A DNA stretch of 38,947 nt from Chloroflexota bacterium (lineage in GTDB: Bacteria; Chloroflexota; Anaerolineae; Aggregatilineales; Phototrophicaceae): contig JAPOYU010000024.1 in the NCBI GenBank assembly GCA_026706395.1, positions 29,089 through 68,035 on the forward strand. The letters are read 5' to 3'. The position numbers and the translations under genes are program-made. Shown piece by piece: positions 8,496 to 15,226 of the stretch; the first letter of the stretch is position 1, and each line of letters opens with the position of its first letter. A model generated the notes under the pieces. That model was given only the letters and a program-made list of their open reading frames with translations. It searched no databases and was not told where the DNA came from.

Positions 8496-9424
8496 AGCCG
8501 GGCAGCCTCACCGTCGGTTTGAGCCGGACTGTAAACTATGAAGTCGTCAAAGCGCACGACAACGCCGCCGCCACCGGTGGCGGTCGCCTGCGCAATCACG
8601 CCGATTCTCCCGCGGCGCGTTTTCTCGTCTTCGTAAGCATCTTGCATGTTGCCGTCGATGCATTCGCCGCCGGCGTAGGTGCTTGCGGCTGTGGCGTCAT
8701 CTGGCAAACAAAGCGGAACATGAAAGTCATTTATGAAGAACTTGTAACGTGATCCTTGAGCTACGATCCTTATCGTGTTCTCGACGCCGAGGCCTTGGTT
8801 GATAGTGGACAACGGGATCCACGCGCTCAGCGCCTCCGTCCTGCCATCTTCCGTACGCCAAAGCGAATAGTAACCGTCGCTGCTTATCATGAAGGCGCTG
8901 TAGCTGGCGGTCGGGCGGAAGTCCAGCAGCTGTTTTAGCGCCGCTCCGGCCAATGGCACAAGTTCGCTGATGCCGCAAAGTACAATAGCTGGCAGCGCGC
9001 AGGCGCCATCCGCTTGGTCATTTACGTGAAAGACGAGCCCGTAGGCGTTGTCCAGCGGGCCATCGCGCGCGATAGCTCGGACACTTATGTCGAAATCCGC
9101 GAAACGGGGACTTGCAGTAGACCAGACGGCGGTCTGTGGAGCGCCAACCGAGATTTCGAGATGTTCCGCGACTATCCGGGCGCTTTGTTCGCCGGCGAAA
9201 ATATCCCAGTCATCTTCTAAGGCGGAAAACGTAGAGACGTATAGCAATTCACCGGCGGCGCCGGCAAGCACATCGGTTGGCAGAGTCAACGCGCTGTACA
9301 TCAGATTTGCCGCGATCACAGCGAGTGTCAGGCAGAGGCAAAGCAAAAGGATTCGCAGGGTGCCCGGCAGGCGTCTGCGCCCAGAAAAGGATGAACTGAT
9401 GGTTCCAAACAACTTTAGTTCCAT
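8492..9424 (-). CDS. Membrane-anchored beta-sandwich-like protein of unknown function
   Basis: This 310-residue protein has a basic N-terminus and one hydrophobic segment at about 20-48 that should anchor it with the bulk outside. The outer part (WDIFAGEQSARI, FADFDISVRAIARDG, NAYGLVFHVNDQ, YYSLWRTEDGR, NTIRIVAQGSRYKFFINDF, GRIGVIAQAT, VVVRFDDFIVY) has the strand pattern of laminin-G or DUF1080-type carbohydrate-binding sandwiches. Four cysteines in the loops could pair. No catalytic motif is evident. It is the first gene after the promoter at 9449-9477 and overlaps mtaB by four bases, so it leads the mtaB-yqeY-pgpH-ybeY transcript. No clear Shine-Dalgarno precedes its ATG; the 5' leader would be only about 18 bases. 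Confidence 0.75.
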   Translation of the reverse strand: MELKLFGTISSSFSGRRRLPGTLRILLLCLCLTLAVIAANLMYSALTLPTDVLAGAAGELLYVSTFSALEDDWDIFAGEQSARIVAEHLEISVGAPQTAVWSTASPRFADFDISVRAIARDGPLDNAYGLVFHVNDQADGACALPAIVLCGISELVPLAGAALKQLLDFRPTASYSAFMISSDGYYSLWRTEDGRTEALSAWIPLSTINQGLGVENTIRIVAQGSRYKFFINDFHVPLCLPDDATAASTYAGGECIDGNMQDAYEDEKTRRGRIGVIAQATATGGGGVVVRFDDFIVYSPAQTDGEAARL

Positions 9425-9448
9425 GGCGCATCGCTTACAACCTTCGGG

Positions 9449-9477
9449 ATTCTAGCACAGGCTCCCGGCGCGGTAAA
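9449..9477 (-). promoter_or_regulatory. Promoter for the mtaB-pgpH-ybeY gene run
   Basis: Read on the minus strand, a -35 TTTACC (9472-9477) and a -10 TAGAAT (9449-9454) are separated by exactly 17 bases, and a TG one base before the -10 makes it an extended -10. The predicted start of transcription is near 9442, about 18 bases before the first ATG. It is back-to-back with the aspartokinase promoter. Confidence 0.7.
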
Positions 9478-9566
9478 CGCTGAACGGGCGCCGAAGCCAG
9501 AAGGTACGCTCATGTCTTTAACTCCAGCCGAGGGACTATCACAGTCAGGAATCTGAAAAAATGTCC

Positions 9567-9595
9567 TTGACAGCTTTAAGCCCGCTTGCTAGAGT
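9567..9595 (+). promoter_or_regulatory. Promoter of the aspartokinase leader
   Basis: A consensus -35 TTGACA (9567-9572), a 17-base spacer and a -10 TAGAGT (9590-9595) give an expected transcription start near 9602. The resulting leader of about 190 bases holds a small reading frame and alternative RNA hairpins before aspartokinase. Confidence 0.8.
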
Positions 9596-9626
9596 GTCCG
9601 GCGGATGGCGGCTGGCAGGGATTAGC

Positions 9627-9713
9627 ATGTCGATCGCAGTGACTGGCGGCACAACTATGACCACCACTATGATGCGCAATAGCGCGCACCGTGGAGGTTT
9701 TGGTTTGTTGTAG
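9627..9713 (+). CDS. Thr/Met-rich leader peptide of the aspartokinase attenuator
   Basis: This 28-codon frame has AGGG six bases before its ATG and ends with TAG at 9711-9713. Codons 9-16 read Thr-Thr-Met-Thr-Thr-Thr-Met-Met (ACA ACT ATG ACC ACC ACT ATG ATG, 9651-9674); the peptide also has one Ile, one Val and one more Thr. Thr and Met are both end products of the aspartate pathway opened by the downstream kinase. An internal ATG at 9657 would give an 18-residue version but lacks a good ribosome-binding site. The arrangement is analogous to the enterobacterial thr operon leader. The peptide itself probably has no function beyond ribosome stalling. Confidence 0.82.
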   Translation: MSIAVTGGTTMTTTMMRNSAHRGGFGLL

Positions 9714-9756
9714 TCAGGACGAAACGAACAGCAAACAGGCGCGTGGAAAACCTCCA
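9659..9756 (+). promoter_or_regulatory. Competing attenuator stems (1:2 protector and 2:3 antiterminator)
   Basis: Segment 2 (9692-9701, TGGAGGTTTT) is perfectly complementary over 10 bases to segment 3 (9747-9756), which includes part of the terminator's loop and 3' arm. Segment 2 can instead pair with segment 1 (9660-9667, over the Thr codons) through 9691-9698 with one mismatch, enclosing a small GCGC-AATA-GCGC hairpin at 9674-9685. A ribosome stalled on the Thr/Met codons would cover segment 1 and free segment 2 for antitermination. A ribosome reaching the stop codon would mask segment 2 and let the terminator form. Confidence 0.78.
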
Positions 9757-9768
9757 GGCGCCTTTTTT
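9737..9768 (+). terminator. Intrinsic terminator of the aspartokinase attenuator
   Basis: The arms AGGCGCGTGGA (9737-9747) and TCCAGGCGCCT (9753-9763) form an 11-bp stem with a single G-G mismatch and a 5-base loop. The stem is followed directly by six T (9763-9768), then ATTTT. It lies between the leader peptide and the aspartokinase ribosome-binding site. Confidence 0.88.
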
Positions 9769-9793
9769 ATTTTGCCAAGGAAGGGATAACACA

Positions 9794-11239
9794 ATGGCCA
9801 GATATGCGATGAAATTCGGCGGCACGTCTGTTGGTTCTCCAGATGCAATCGCGCAGGTTGTAGCGATCGTCGAGGACTACCGGGAAAACGGACATGAGTT
9901 GGCAGTGATCGTCTCGGCGATGTCTGGCGTGACCGATATGCTGCTTGAGTCGGCCGCTGCCGCCGCCGCCAGAGATCGGGCGACATTCCTGGCCATCAAC
10001 GATGGGATCCGCCAGAAGCATGAAAGCGTAATCGACGCGCTGATCGAATCACAACACGATCGTTCAGTCATCAACGCCGAGGTTGGAGAGCTGCTCCAAA
10101 GCCATCTCGAACTCTGCGAAGCTGTGCATATCCTGGGCGAAGTCACTCCGCGGATATCGGATGCGCTTGTATCTTTCGGCGAGCGCCTGAGCAGTCGCGT
10201 CATTGCCGCGGTCATGCGGGCGAAGGCGATGCCCGTGAGACAGATCGACTCGGCCGCGTACATCATCACCGACAATCAGTTCGGCGACGCCGACCCAATA
10301 TGGAACGAGACTGAAGCGCGAATCGCCGGCGAGCTTCGGCCAGAGCTTGGCGCGGGCCCTACACCGGTCATCACGGGTTTCATCGGTGCCACGCCTGACG
10401 GCACGATCACCACGTTGGGACGGGGCGGCAGCGACTATAGCGCTGCGATATTTGCCGCCTGCCTGGACTGCGACGAGTTGATCATCTGGACAGATGTTGA
10501 CGGTGTGATGACGACAGACCCGCGCCTGGACAAACGCGCAAGAGTCTTGCCCTATGTCTCTTACCAGGAAATCGGCGAGCTGGCGTTTTACGGGGCCAAG
10601 GTGCTGCACCCCAAGACTGTGCAGCCGATCATCTTTCGTGGCATACCGCTGCGCGTGCGAAACACCTTCAACCCGGGCCATCAGGGCACATTGGTGGGCG
10701 AGAGGCCGCAAGCCAGCGCGACAGTGATCAAAGCGGTAACGGGCATCAGAGATGTATCCATGTTGACCGTCAGTGGCCGCGGCATGCTTGGGGTGCCTGG
10801 TATCGCTGGACGGACCTTCCTGGCCTCAGCACATGCCGGCGCCAACATCCTGATGATTTCGCAGTCATCGTCGGAACAGAGCTTTTGCTTTACGGTAGTT
10901 GATCCTTTGGCGCAGGCGGTGAAAGCAGCGGTAGAGGCGGAATTGCAGCGGGAGATACAGCACAAGAACGTGGACAGCGTCGATGTGCTAAGCGACATTG
11001 TGATCATTACTGTTGTCGGCTCGGGCATGCGCGGAACGCCGGGCGTCGCGGGCAGAGTCTTCTCGCTGTTGGGGGAAAACAGAATCAACGTCCTGGCGAT
11101 CGCGCAGGGTTCGTCAGAATGCAGCATTTCATTCATTGTCGCGGAAGAAGATCTGGAAAGGGCAGTGGGCGAATTGCACAGCCTCGCTCTCGAGACGGTT
11201 GAAAACGACCGGGTAAACGGAGTCGGCAGCCCTTACTGA
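9794..11239 (+). CDS. lysC: Aspartate kinase with two ACT domains
   Basis: This 481-residue enzyme phosphorylates aspartate to 4-aspartyl phosphate, the entry step to Lys, Thr, Met and Ile. The kinase domain starts MKFGGTSVGS (Lys7) and includes VSFGERLSSR, TTLGRGGSDYSA and WTDVDGVMTTDPR. Two C-terminal ACT domains are seen at VSMLTVSGRGMLGVPGIAG and IVIITVVGSGMRGTPGVAG; the AK-type NxxM/NIxxI features appear as ANILMISQSSSEQ and INVLAIAQGSSEC. A longer GTG frame from 9743 would run through the terminator hairpin, so the ATG at 9794, behind AAGGAAGGG, is chosen. Expression is likely controlled by the Thr/Met attenuator upstream, with allosteric feedback through the ACT domains inferred from the family. 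Confidence 0.95.
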   Translation: MARYAMKFGGTSVGSPDAIAQVVAIVEDYRENGHELAVIVSAMSGVTDMLLESAAAAAARDRATFLAINDGIRQKHESVIDALIESQHDRSVINAEVGELLQSHLELCEAVHILGEVTPRISDALVSFGERLSSRVIAAVMRAKAMPVRQIDSAAYIITDNQFGDADPIWNETEARIAGELRPELGAGPTPVITGFIGATPDGTITTLGRGGSDYSAAIFAACLDCDELIIWTDVDGVMTTDPRLDKRARVLPYVSYQEIGELAFYGAKVLHPKTVQPIIFRGIPLRVRNTFNPGHQGTLVGERPQASATVIKAVTGIRDVSMLTVSGRGMLGVPGIAGRTFLASAHAGANILMISQSSSEQSFCFTVVDPLAQAVKAAVEAELQREIQHKNVDSVDVLSDIVIITVVGSGMRGTPGVAGRVFSLLGENRINVLAIAQGSSECSISFIVAEEDLERAVGELHSLALETVENDRVNGVGSPY

Positions 11240-11248
11240 GAGGGCGCG

Positions 11249-12136
11249 TTATTCTTCTTTTAGCGCCTGCAGGATAGATTCCCAATGTGTATACAGCAAC
11301 AGGTGCCCAGCCTGCGATTCACAGCGCGGGCGCGCTTTGGGTATCATTTTGGCCATTCGTTCGCCCACAATAGGCGAGCAGAATAAGTCAGCTTCTCCCC
11401 ACCAGATATCAACCGGTACGCGAATCGACTGCAGGTGGTAGCCCCAGGGTCGAGTCAGCGCGACTATCTCATCCGCCAGGCCCTCGCTGCCGGCCTGACG
11501 AGTCTCGTCCCAGATGTCGCGACGGCTAATGAAAAGATCAATGTTGCTCAGCGCCGCCTGATCGGTTCGAGAAAGCGAGTTGCCCAGCTCTCGAATATAT
11601 TGGTCAGGGCTGCGCTGCGCGTCGAACATGAAGAACCCTCGCAGCAGCAGACGGAAGAGCGCTTCGTTTCCGGCGGCGAGTTGGAACAAGCGGCCGTAGA
11701 CGGGATGCAACGCGCGAAAGCCATTGGCATGATCGAGCGGTGGCCAACAGGCGACAACGGCGCAGCGTTTCACATTTTGCGGAAATCGCCAGGCGCAAGC
11801 CAGCGCGTACGGTCCCCCGGCTGAGTAGCCCAAAACGGCAAATCGCTCGAGCTTCAGCGCTTTGCTAAGCAGCATCACATCATCGACAACATCCATGATG
11901 CCGCGCCCCGGTTTGCGAGTTGACGCGCCGTAACCAGGTCGGTCGACGCCGATCAAGCGAATGCCGAGGCGCCTCAGAATAGAGTCGTCCGGATGTCGCA
12001 GGCTGCGATTGCCCCAAACGTCGTGGAAGAGTACAACCGGCGAACCTGCGGGCTCGCCATACTCAGCGAATCCCAATCGCCTCCCGTCCTGCAGTTGCGC
12101 CTGCCGGGCAGTAGCAACTTGCGCCAATCTAGGCAT
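11249..12136 (-). CDS. Alpha/beta hydrolase
   Basis: This 295-residue alpha/beta-hydrolase-fold protein has the oxyanion-region motif LFHDVWGNR (about 36-44), the nucleophile elbow GYSAGG with Ser105, an acid in WWGEADLF and the catalytic His in SQAGHLLLY near the end. The PNP-type motif VDRPGYGAS follows strand 4. The chosen ATG at 12134-12136 has GGAG six bases upstream; a frame extending to 12202 has no such site. The fold covers esterases, lactonases, haloperoxidase-like and C-C hydrolases, so substrate is open. It ends 9 bases from the lysC stop, tail to tail, and is the last of three leftward genes beginning with the aminotransferase. Confidence 0.85.
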   Translation of the reverse strand: MPRLAQVATARQAQLQDGRRLGFAEYGEPAGSPVVLFHDVWGNRSLRHPDDSILRRLGIRLIGVDRPGYGASTRKPGRGIMDVVDDVMLLSKALKLERFAVLGYSAGGPYALACAWRFPQNVKRCAVVACWPPLDHANGFRALHPVYGRLFQLAAGNEALFRLLLRGFFMFDAQRSPDQYIRELGNSLSRTDQAALSNIDLFISRRDIWDETRQAGSEGLADEIVALTRPWGYHLQSIRVPVDIWWGEADLFCSPIVGERMAKMIPKARPRCESQAGHLLLYTHWESILQALKEE

Positions 12137-12211
12137 GATTGCTCCGGTGAAAGATTTGCCAGTTGCGAGCTTACAGGAATCCGCGCATAGACGAAAGCCC
12201 ATAAGACAGCG

Positions 12212-13000
12212 TTAACGCCGATAAACAGCGAGAACCAGCGGGACCGTGTCAAAGGACGGCTGAAAATAATCTGCGGCCGGGATGGCGATCATCGTCGACC
12301 CGCCGCCATCCAGGTTGATCGCAGTGACAATATCAAGATTTGCTGTTGGAAGAAACGCGCTAAGTTCCGCCAGCGACAGCCCAAAGAACGGCGCAACTAT
12401 TATGAGGATATTGCCATTCGCGTCTTCGGCGATGACAGTGCGGCGGTTTCTTTCTTCATTGGGTGAACCGAAGTAGGCTTGCTCGCTTTCGAACACCAGT
12501 AAAGGGAAGCCCTGTATCGCTTGCTCAACGCTGTGGTCGAGCAGGGGCGGTCCCGAGCGAAAGCTGACGACCGAAGGCGCTCCATCACGCACAAGAAATG
12601 TTCCGCCGCGGTCCGCATAAGCGAGTCCATGAGATAGGCCGTCGCTGACCACCGCTCCGAGAGCGCGGTATGCCCCATCGAAGAAGTTGGCGTTGATTAG
12701 TACGCTCGCCGCGGGTTCAAGCTGGCGCCAGTCGGCCAGACTCAGCGGTTCGCCAGGGCGGTATACGGCACGAAAACGGAAATACTGTGGGTCAATGCGA
12801 AGGACGACGAGTTGAGACAGTTCATCGCCATTTGGGCGAAGCGCGCGCCATTCCAGACCCTCTTCAATCTTCTCCCACTGTGAGGCCTCTGTAGCTGTAG
12901 GGCCTGGCAAAGCTGTCAATGTCGGGCGAAGATCGCTCGGTAGATTGCAGGCGCCGGCCACCAGTGCCAGGCAGAAGAGGATTGACGCGGGATAGCGCAT
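12212..13000 (-). CDS. Lipoprotein with phosphodiester glycosidase (NAGPA-like) domain
   Basis: This 262-residue protein has a signal peptide ending in a lipobox, LVAGAC with Cys18, then a short Pro/Thr linker (PTLTALPGPTATE). The remaining domain matches the NAGPA/DUF2233 family by VLINANFFDG, FPLLVF, NRRTVIAEDANGNILIIV and the terminal NLDGGGSTMIAIP. The family includes the uncovering enzyme that removes GlcNAc from mannose-6-phosphate diesters; bacterial members are thought to act on cell-wall or exopolymer phosphodiesters, but few are characterised. It should be tethered on the outer face of the membrane. It follows the aminotransferase by 42 bases; co-transcription is possible without an obvious functional link. 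Confidence 0.87.
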   Translation of the reverse strand: MRYPASILFCLALVAGACNLPSDLRPTLTALPGPTATEASQWEKIEEGLEWRALRPNGDELSQLVVLRIDPQYFRFRAVYRPGEPLSLADWRQLEPAASVLINANFFDGAYRALGAVVSDGLSHGLAYADRGGTFLVRDGAPSVVSFRSGPPLLDHSVEQAIQGFPLLVFESEQAYFGSPNEERNRRTVIAEDANGNILIIVAPFFGLSLAELSAFLPTANLDIVTAINLDGGGSTMIAIPAADYFQPSFDTVPLVLAVYRR

Positions 13001-13042
13001 GTCGCCTTGCCTGAAGTTGTCAATGAGAGACCGGCCGAATGT

Positions 13043-14221
13043 CTATGCAAGTTTGTCGGCGATGCCGCGTATCCTTTCAACGGCTTCCTTGAGCTTGTCA
13101 AAGTCCTCCGCGAAGGAAAAGCGAATATGCGCGTCTTCAGTGACGCCGAAAGCGCTGCCCGGCACACCGACAACGACCGCTTCGTCGAGGATGATGTTGG
13201 CGACTTCATCGCTGGTCTTGCTCGTTTCATTCACCTTGGGAAAGGCGTAGAAGGCCCCTTCAATATCCGGGCTGGACATATTTGGAATACTGTTGAAAGC
13301 GCTGACCATGAAGTTGCGCCGTTCTTCGTAGGATTGTCGCATCATCTCGACGCAGTCTTGTGGCCCGGTGAGCGCGGCGACCGCAGCGTGCTGAGTGAAC
13401 GTAGCCGCCGATGTGGCCGTCTGCGAATTGTACATGCCCGCCACGCCTATGAGTGACGTGGGTCCGGCCAGCCAGCCCAGACGCCAGCCGGTCATCGCGT
13501 AGGCTTTCGACATGCCGTTGATGACAACGACTCTGTCGCTGATGTCCGGTATGGAGGCTAGCGACACGGCGGGACGTCCGTCAAAGTTCAGCTTTTCATA
13601 AATGTCATCCGAGATGATGTACAAATCGTTTTCCAGCGCCAGCGTCGCCACCGCTTCGATTTCAGCGGAAGAGAGCATGTGCCCGGTCGGGTTGCAGGGC
13701 GAGTTGATGATGATCGCTTTGGTTTTTGGACTAAGGAATCCGCGCAGGTTCTCCAGGTGCAGTTGGTAATTGTCAGCGCTGCTGGTCTCGACTGGCACAG
13801 GCAGGCCGCCAACCATGGTTGTTATCGACGGGTAACTGACCCAGTATGGCGCGGGAATCAGTACTTCGTCGCCGGGGTCAAGCATGGCCTTAAGCACCAA
13901 GAAGAGCGCCAGCTTGCCGCCGGGCGTCACAATGATGTCGCTCATTGGGTCGACGCGGCAATGATTCTCGACTTCCATTTTCGCCGCGATCGCTTCCAGA
14001 AGCGGCCGAATGCCTTTAGATGGCGCGGCATAGCGCGTTTCGCCATCGCGCAAGGCCTTCATCGCAGCTTCAACAATATGCGGCGGCGTATCAAAGTCCG
14101 GCTCTCCGCCGGCGAGGCCGATAACGGACTTTCCTTCTGCCGCGAGTTGTTTTGCCTTGTCGTTCATTGCAATCGTGGGCGACTTCGATATCTTCTTCGC
14201 CAGTAGAGTTGGTTGTGGCAT
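13043..14221 (-). CDS. Class I/II pyridoxal-phosphate aminotransferase, aspartate aminotransferase-like
   Basis: This 392-residue fold-type I aminotransferase has family landmarks in order: GLAGGEPDFDTP (35-46), the PLP phosphate region VTPGGKLALF, NSPCNPTGHML (about 174-184), SDDIYEKL and the Schiff-base Lys239 in INGMSKAYAMTGWRLGW. The C-terminal FRFSFAE-type segment (IRFSFAEDFDKL) carries the carboxylate-binding Arg. Length and motifs fit the Bacillus/Thermus type of aspartate aminotransferase. Its closeness to aspartokinase fits aspartate-family metabolism, although the two are on opposite strands and separately controlled. GAGG lies a few bases before the ATG. Confidence 0.92.
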   Translation of the reverse strand: MPQPTLLAKKISKSPTIAMNDKAKQLAAEGKSVIGLAGGEPDFDTPPHIVEAAMKALRDGETRYAAPSKGIRPLLEAIAAKMEVENHCRVDPMSDIIVTPGGKLALFLVLKAMLDPGDEVLIPAPYWVSYPSITTMVGGLPVPVETSSADNYQLHLENLRGFLSPKTKAIIINSPCNPTGHMLSSAEIEAVATLALENDLYIISDDIYEKLNFDGRPAVSLASIPDISDRVVVINGMSKAYAMTGWRLGWLAGPTSLIGVAGMYNSQTATSAATFTQHAAVAALTGPQDCVEMMRQSYEERRNFMVSAFNSIPNMSSPDIEGAFYAFPKVNETSKTSDEVANIILDEAVVVGVPGSAFGVTEDAHIRFSFAEDFDKLKEAVERIRGIADKLA

Positions 14222-14443
14222 TGCCCGACCTCTTTTGCCCTCATGTTGGATACCTTGCGACGCGGGAAGTGTATCCCCATTGCCAGCTTCATAAAAGGGT
14301 GGTTAGCCTTGGCGGCACGCGCATGTTGATTGTCAGCAGTCGGCCAGGGCGATTTCAGCTGTGGTCTGCTGCCGAACGATAGCTCCCGTTCCTCGCGGCA
14401 GTCCAATCACAAAACTGTGTAGAATACTGTCAGTGTGCAGGCG

Positions 14444-15226
14444 ATGTCCCTGGAATCCGGCATGAATCACTCTGAACTAGCATCGCTCCGCGGTGAACCG
14501 AGCTACGTGTGGCGCTCCGGGCAAGAGCGGCGCCTGCGGATGATGGCGCGATGGGCGCGCTTGACCGACGCTCGGGTGCTCGTAGCGGGATGCGGGGTGG
14601 GCATGTATGCCCGCCAGATCCGTTCGCGTTTCACCGCCAATGTTGATGCCTTTGATATCGAGTTTGGTCGTGTCAGGCATGCGCGTACCGACGTTCCAAA
14701 CGCTATAGTGTCGGCTGGCGAGTCCATTCCCTTTGCATCGGACACATTCGACACGGTGCTATCGCATGAGGTGATCGAACATGTATCAGATGATCGACTT
14801 TCGCTGCGTGAAATGTTTCGTGTAGTGAAGCCCGGCGGCCGAATACTGCTCTTTTGCCCAAATCGCTGGTATCCGTTTGAAACGCACGGACACTACTGGA
14901 AGGGCGAATATCGCTTCGGCAACACCCCGTTGATAAACTACTTACCGAGGATCTGGCGCGATCGGCTTGCGCCGCACGTCCGCACATACACCCTGAGTGA
15001 TCTAAGGCGAGTGCTGCCGGACGACCGGGCCGAAGTCGTTCACCATAGGCGCATTTATGGCGGATACGACAATATCGTCGCGCGATTTGGCGCGCCGGCG
15101 GTTTTCATGCGCAACTTGGCTTATCGCTTCGAAGGGACGATTCTCGATACTTGGGCGCTATCACATTTTGTGGTGATTGAGAAACGCGTTTCAGTTGCGC
15201 CGCAGAAACGGAATCCGCTTTCGTAG
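14444..15226 (+). CDS. SAM-dependent class I methyltransferase
   Basis: This is about 260 residues, Rossmann-fold methyltransferase. Motif I is VLVAGCGVGMYAR (normally DxGxGxG). The Asp/Glu at the end of strand 2 is in VDAFDIEFGRV, the motif II region is FDTVLSHEVIEHVSDD, and post-motif II is VVKPGGRILLFCPNRWYPFETHGH. The pattern is of the Methyltransf_11/UbiE-like group often acting on small molecules or glycolipid parts. The start is uncertain: GTG 14435, ATG 14444 and ATG 14462 are possible, none with a strong ribosome-binding site. A TAGAAT at 14420-14425 implies a very short leader. The 3' end overlaps the transglutaminase gene tail to tail by 36 bases. Confidence 0.82.
   Translation: MSLESGMNHSELASLRGEPSYVWRSGQERRLRMMARWARLTDARVLVAGCGVGMYARQIRSRFTANVDAFDIEFGRVRHARTDVPNAIVSAGESIPFASDTFDTVLSHEVIEHVSDDRLSLREMFRVVKPGGRILLFCPNRWYPFETHGHYWKGEYRFGNTPLINYLPRIWRDRLAPHVRTYTLSDLRRVLPDDRAEVVHHRRIYGGYDNIVARFGAPAVFMRNLAYRFEGTILDTWALSHFVVIEKRVSVAPQKRNPLS

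Noticed and set aside
9743..9793. Longer N-terminus of aspartokinase from a GTG
   Set aside because: These codons run through the terminator hairpin and its T-run, and the family normally starts at MKFGGTS-like sequence; ATG 9794 has a good ribosome-binding site.
9602..9793. Lysine or SAM riboswitch before aspartokinase
   Set aside because: No recognisable aptamer core; the leader peptide plus competing stems account for the conserved structure.
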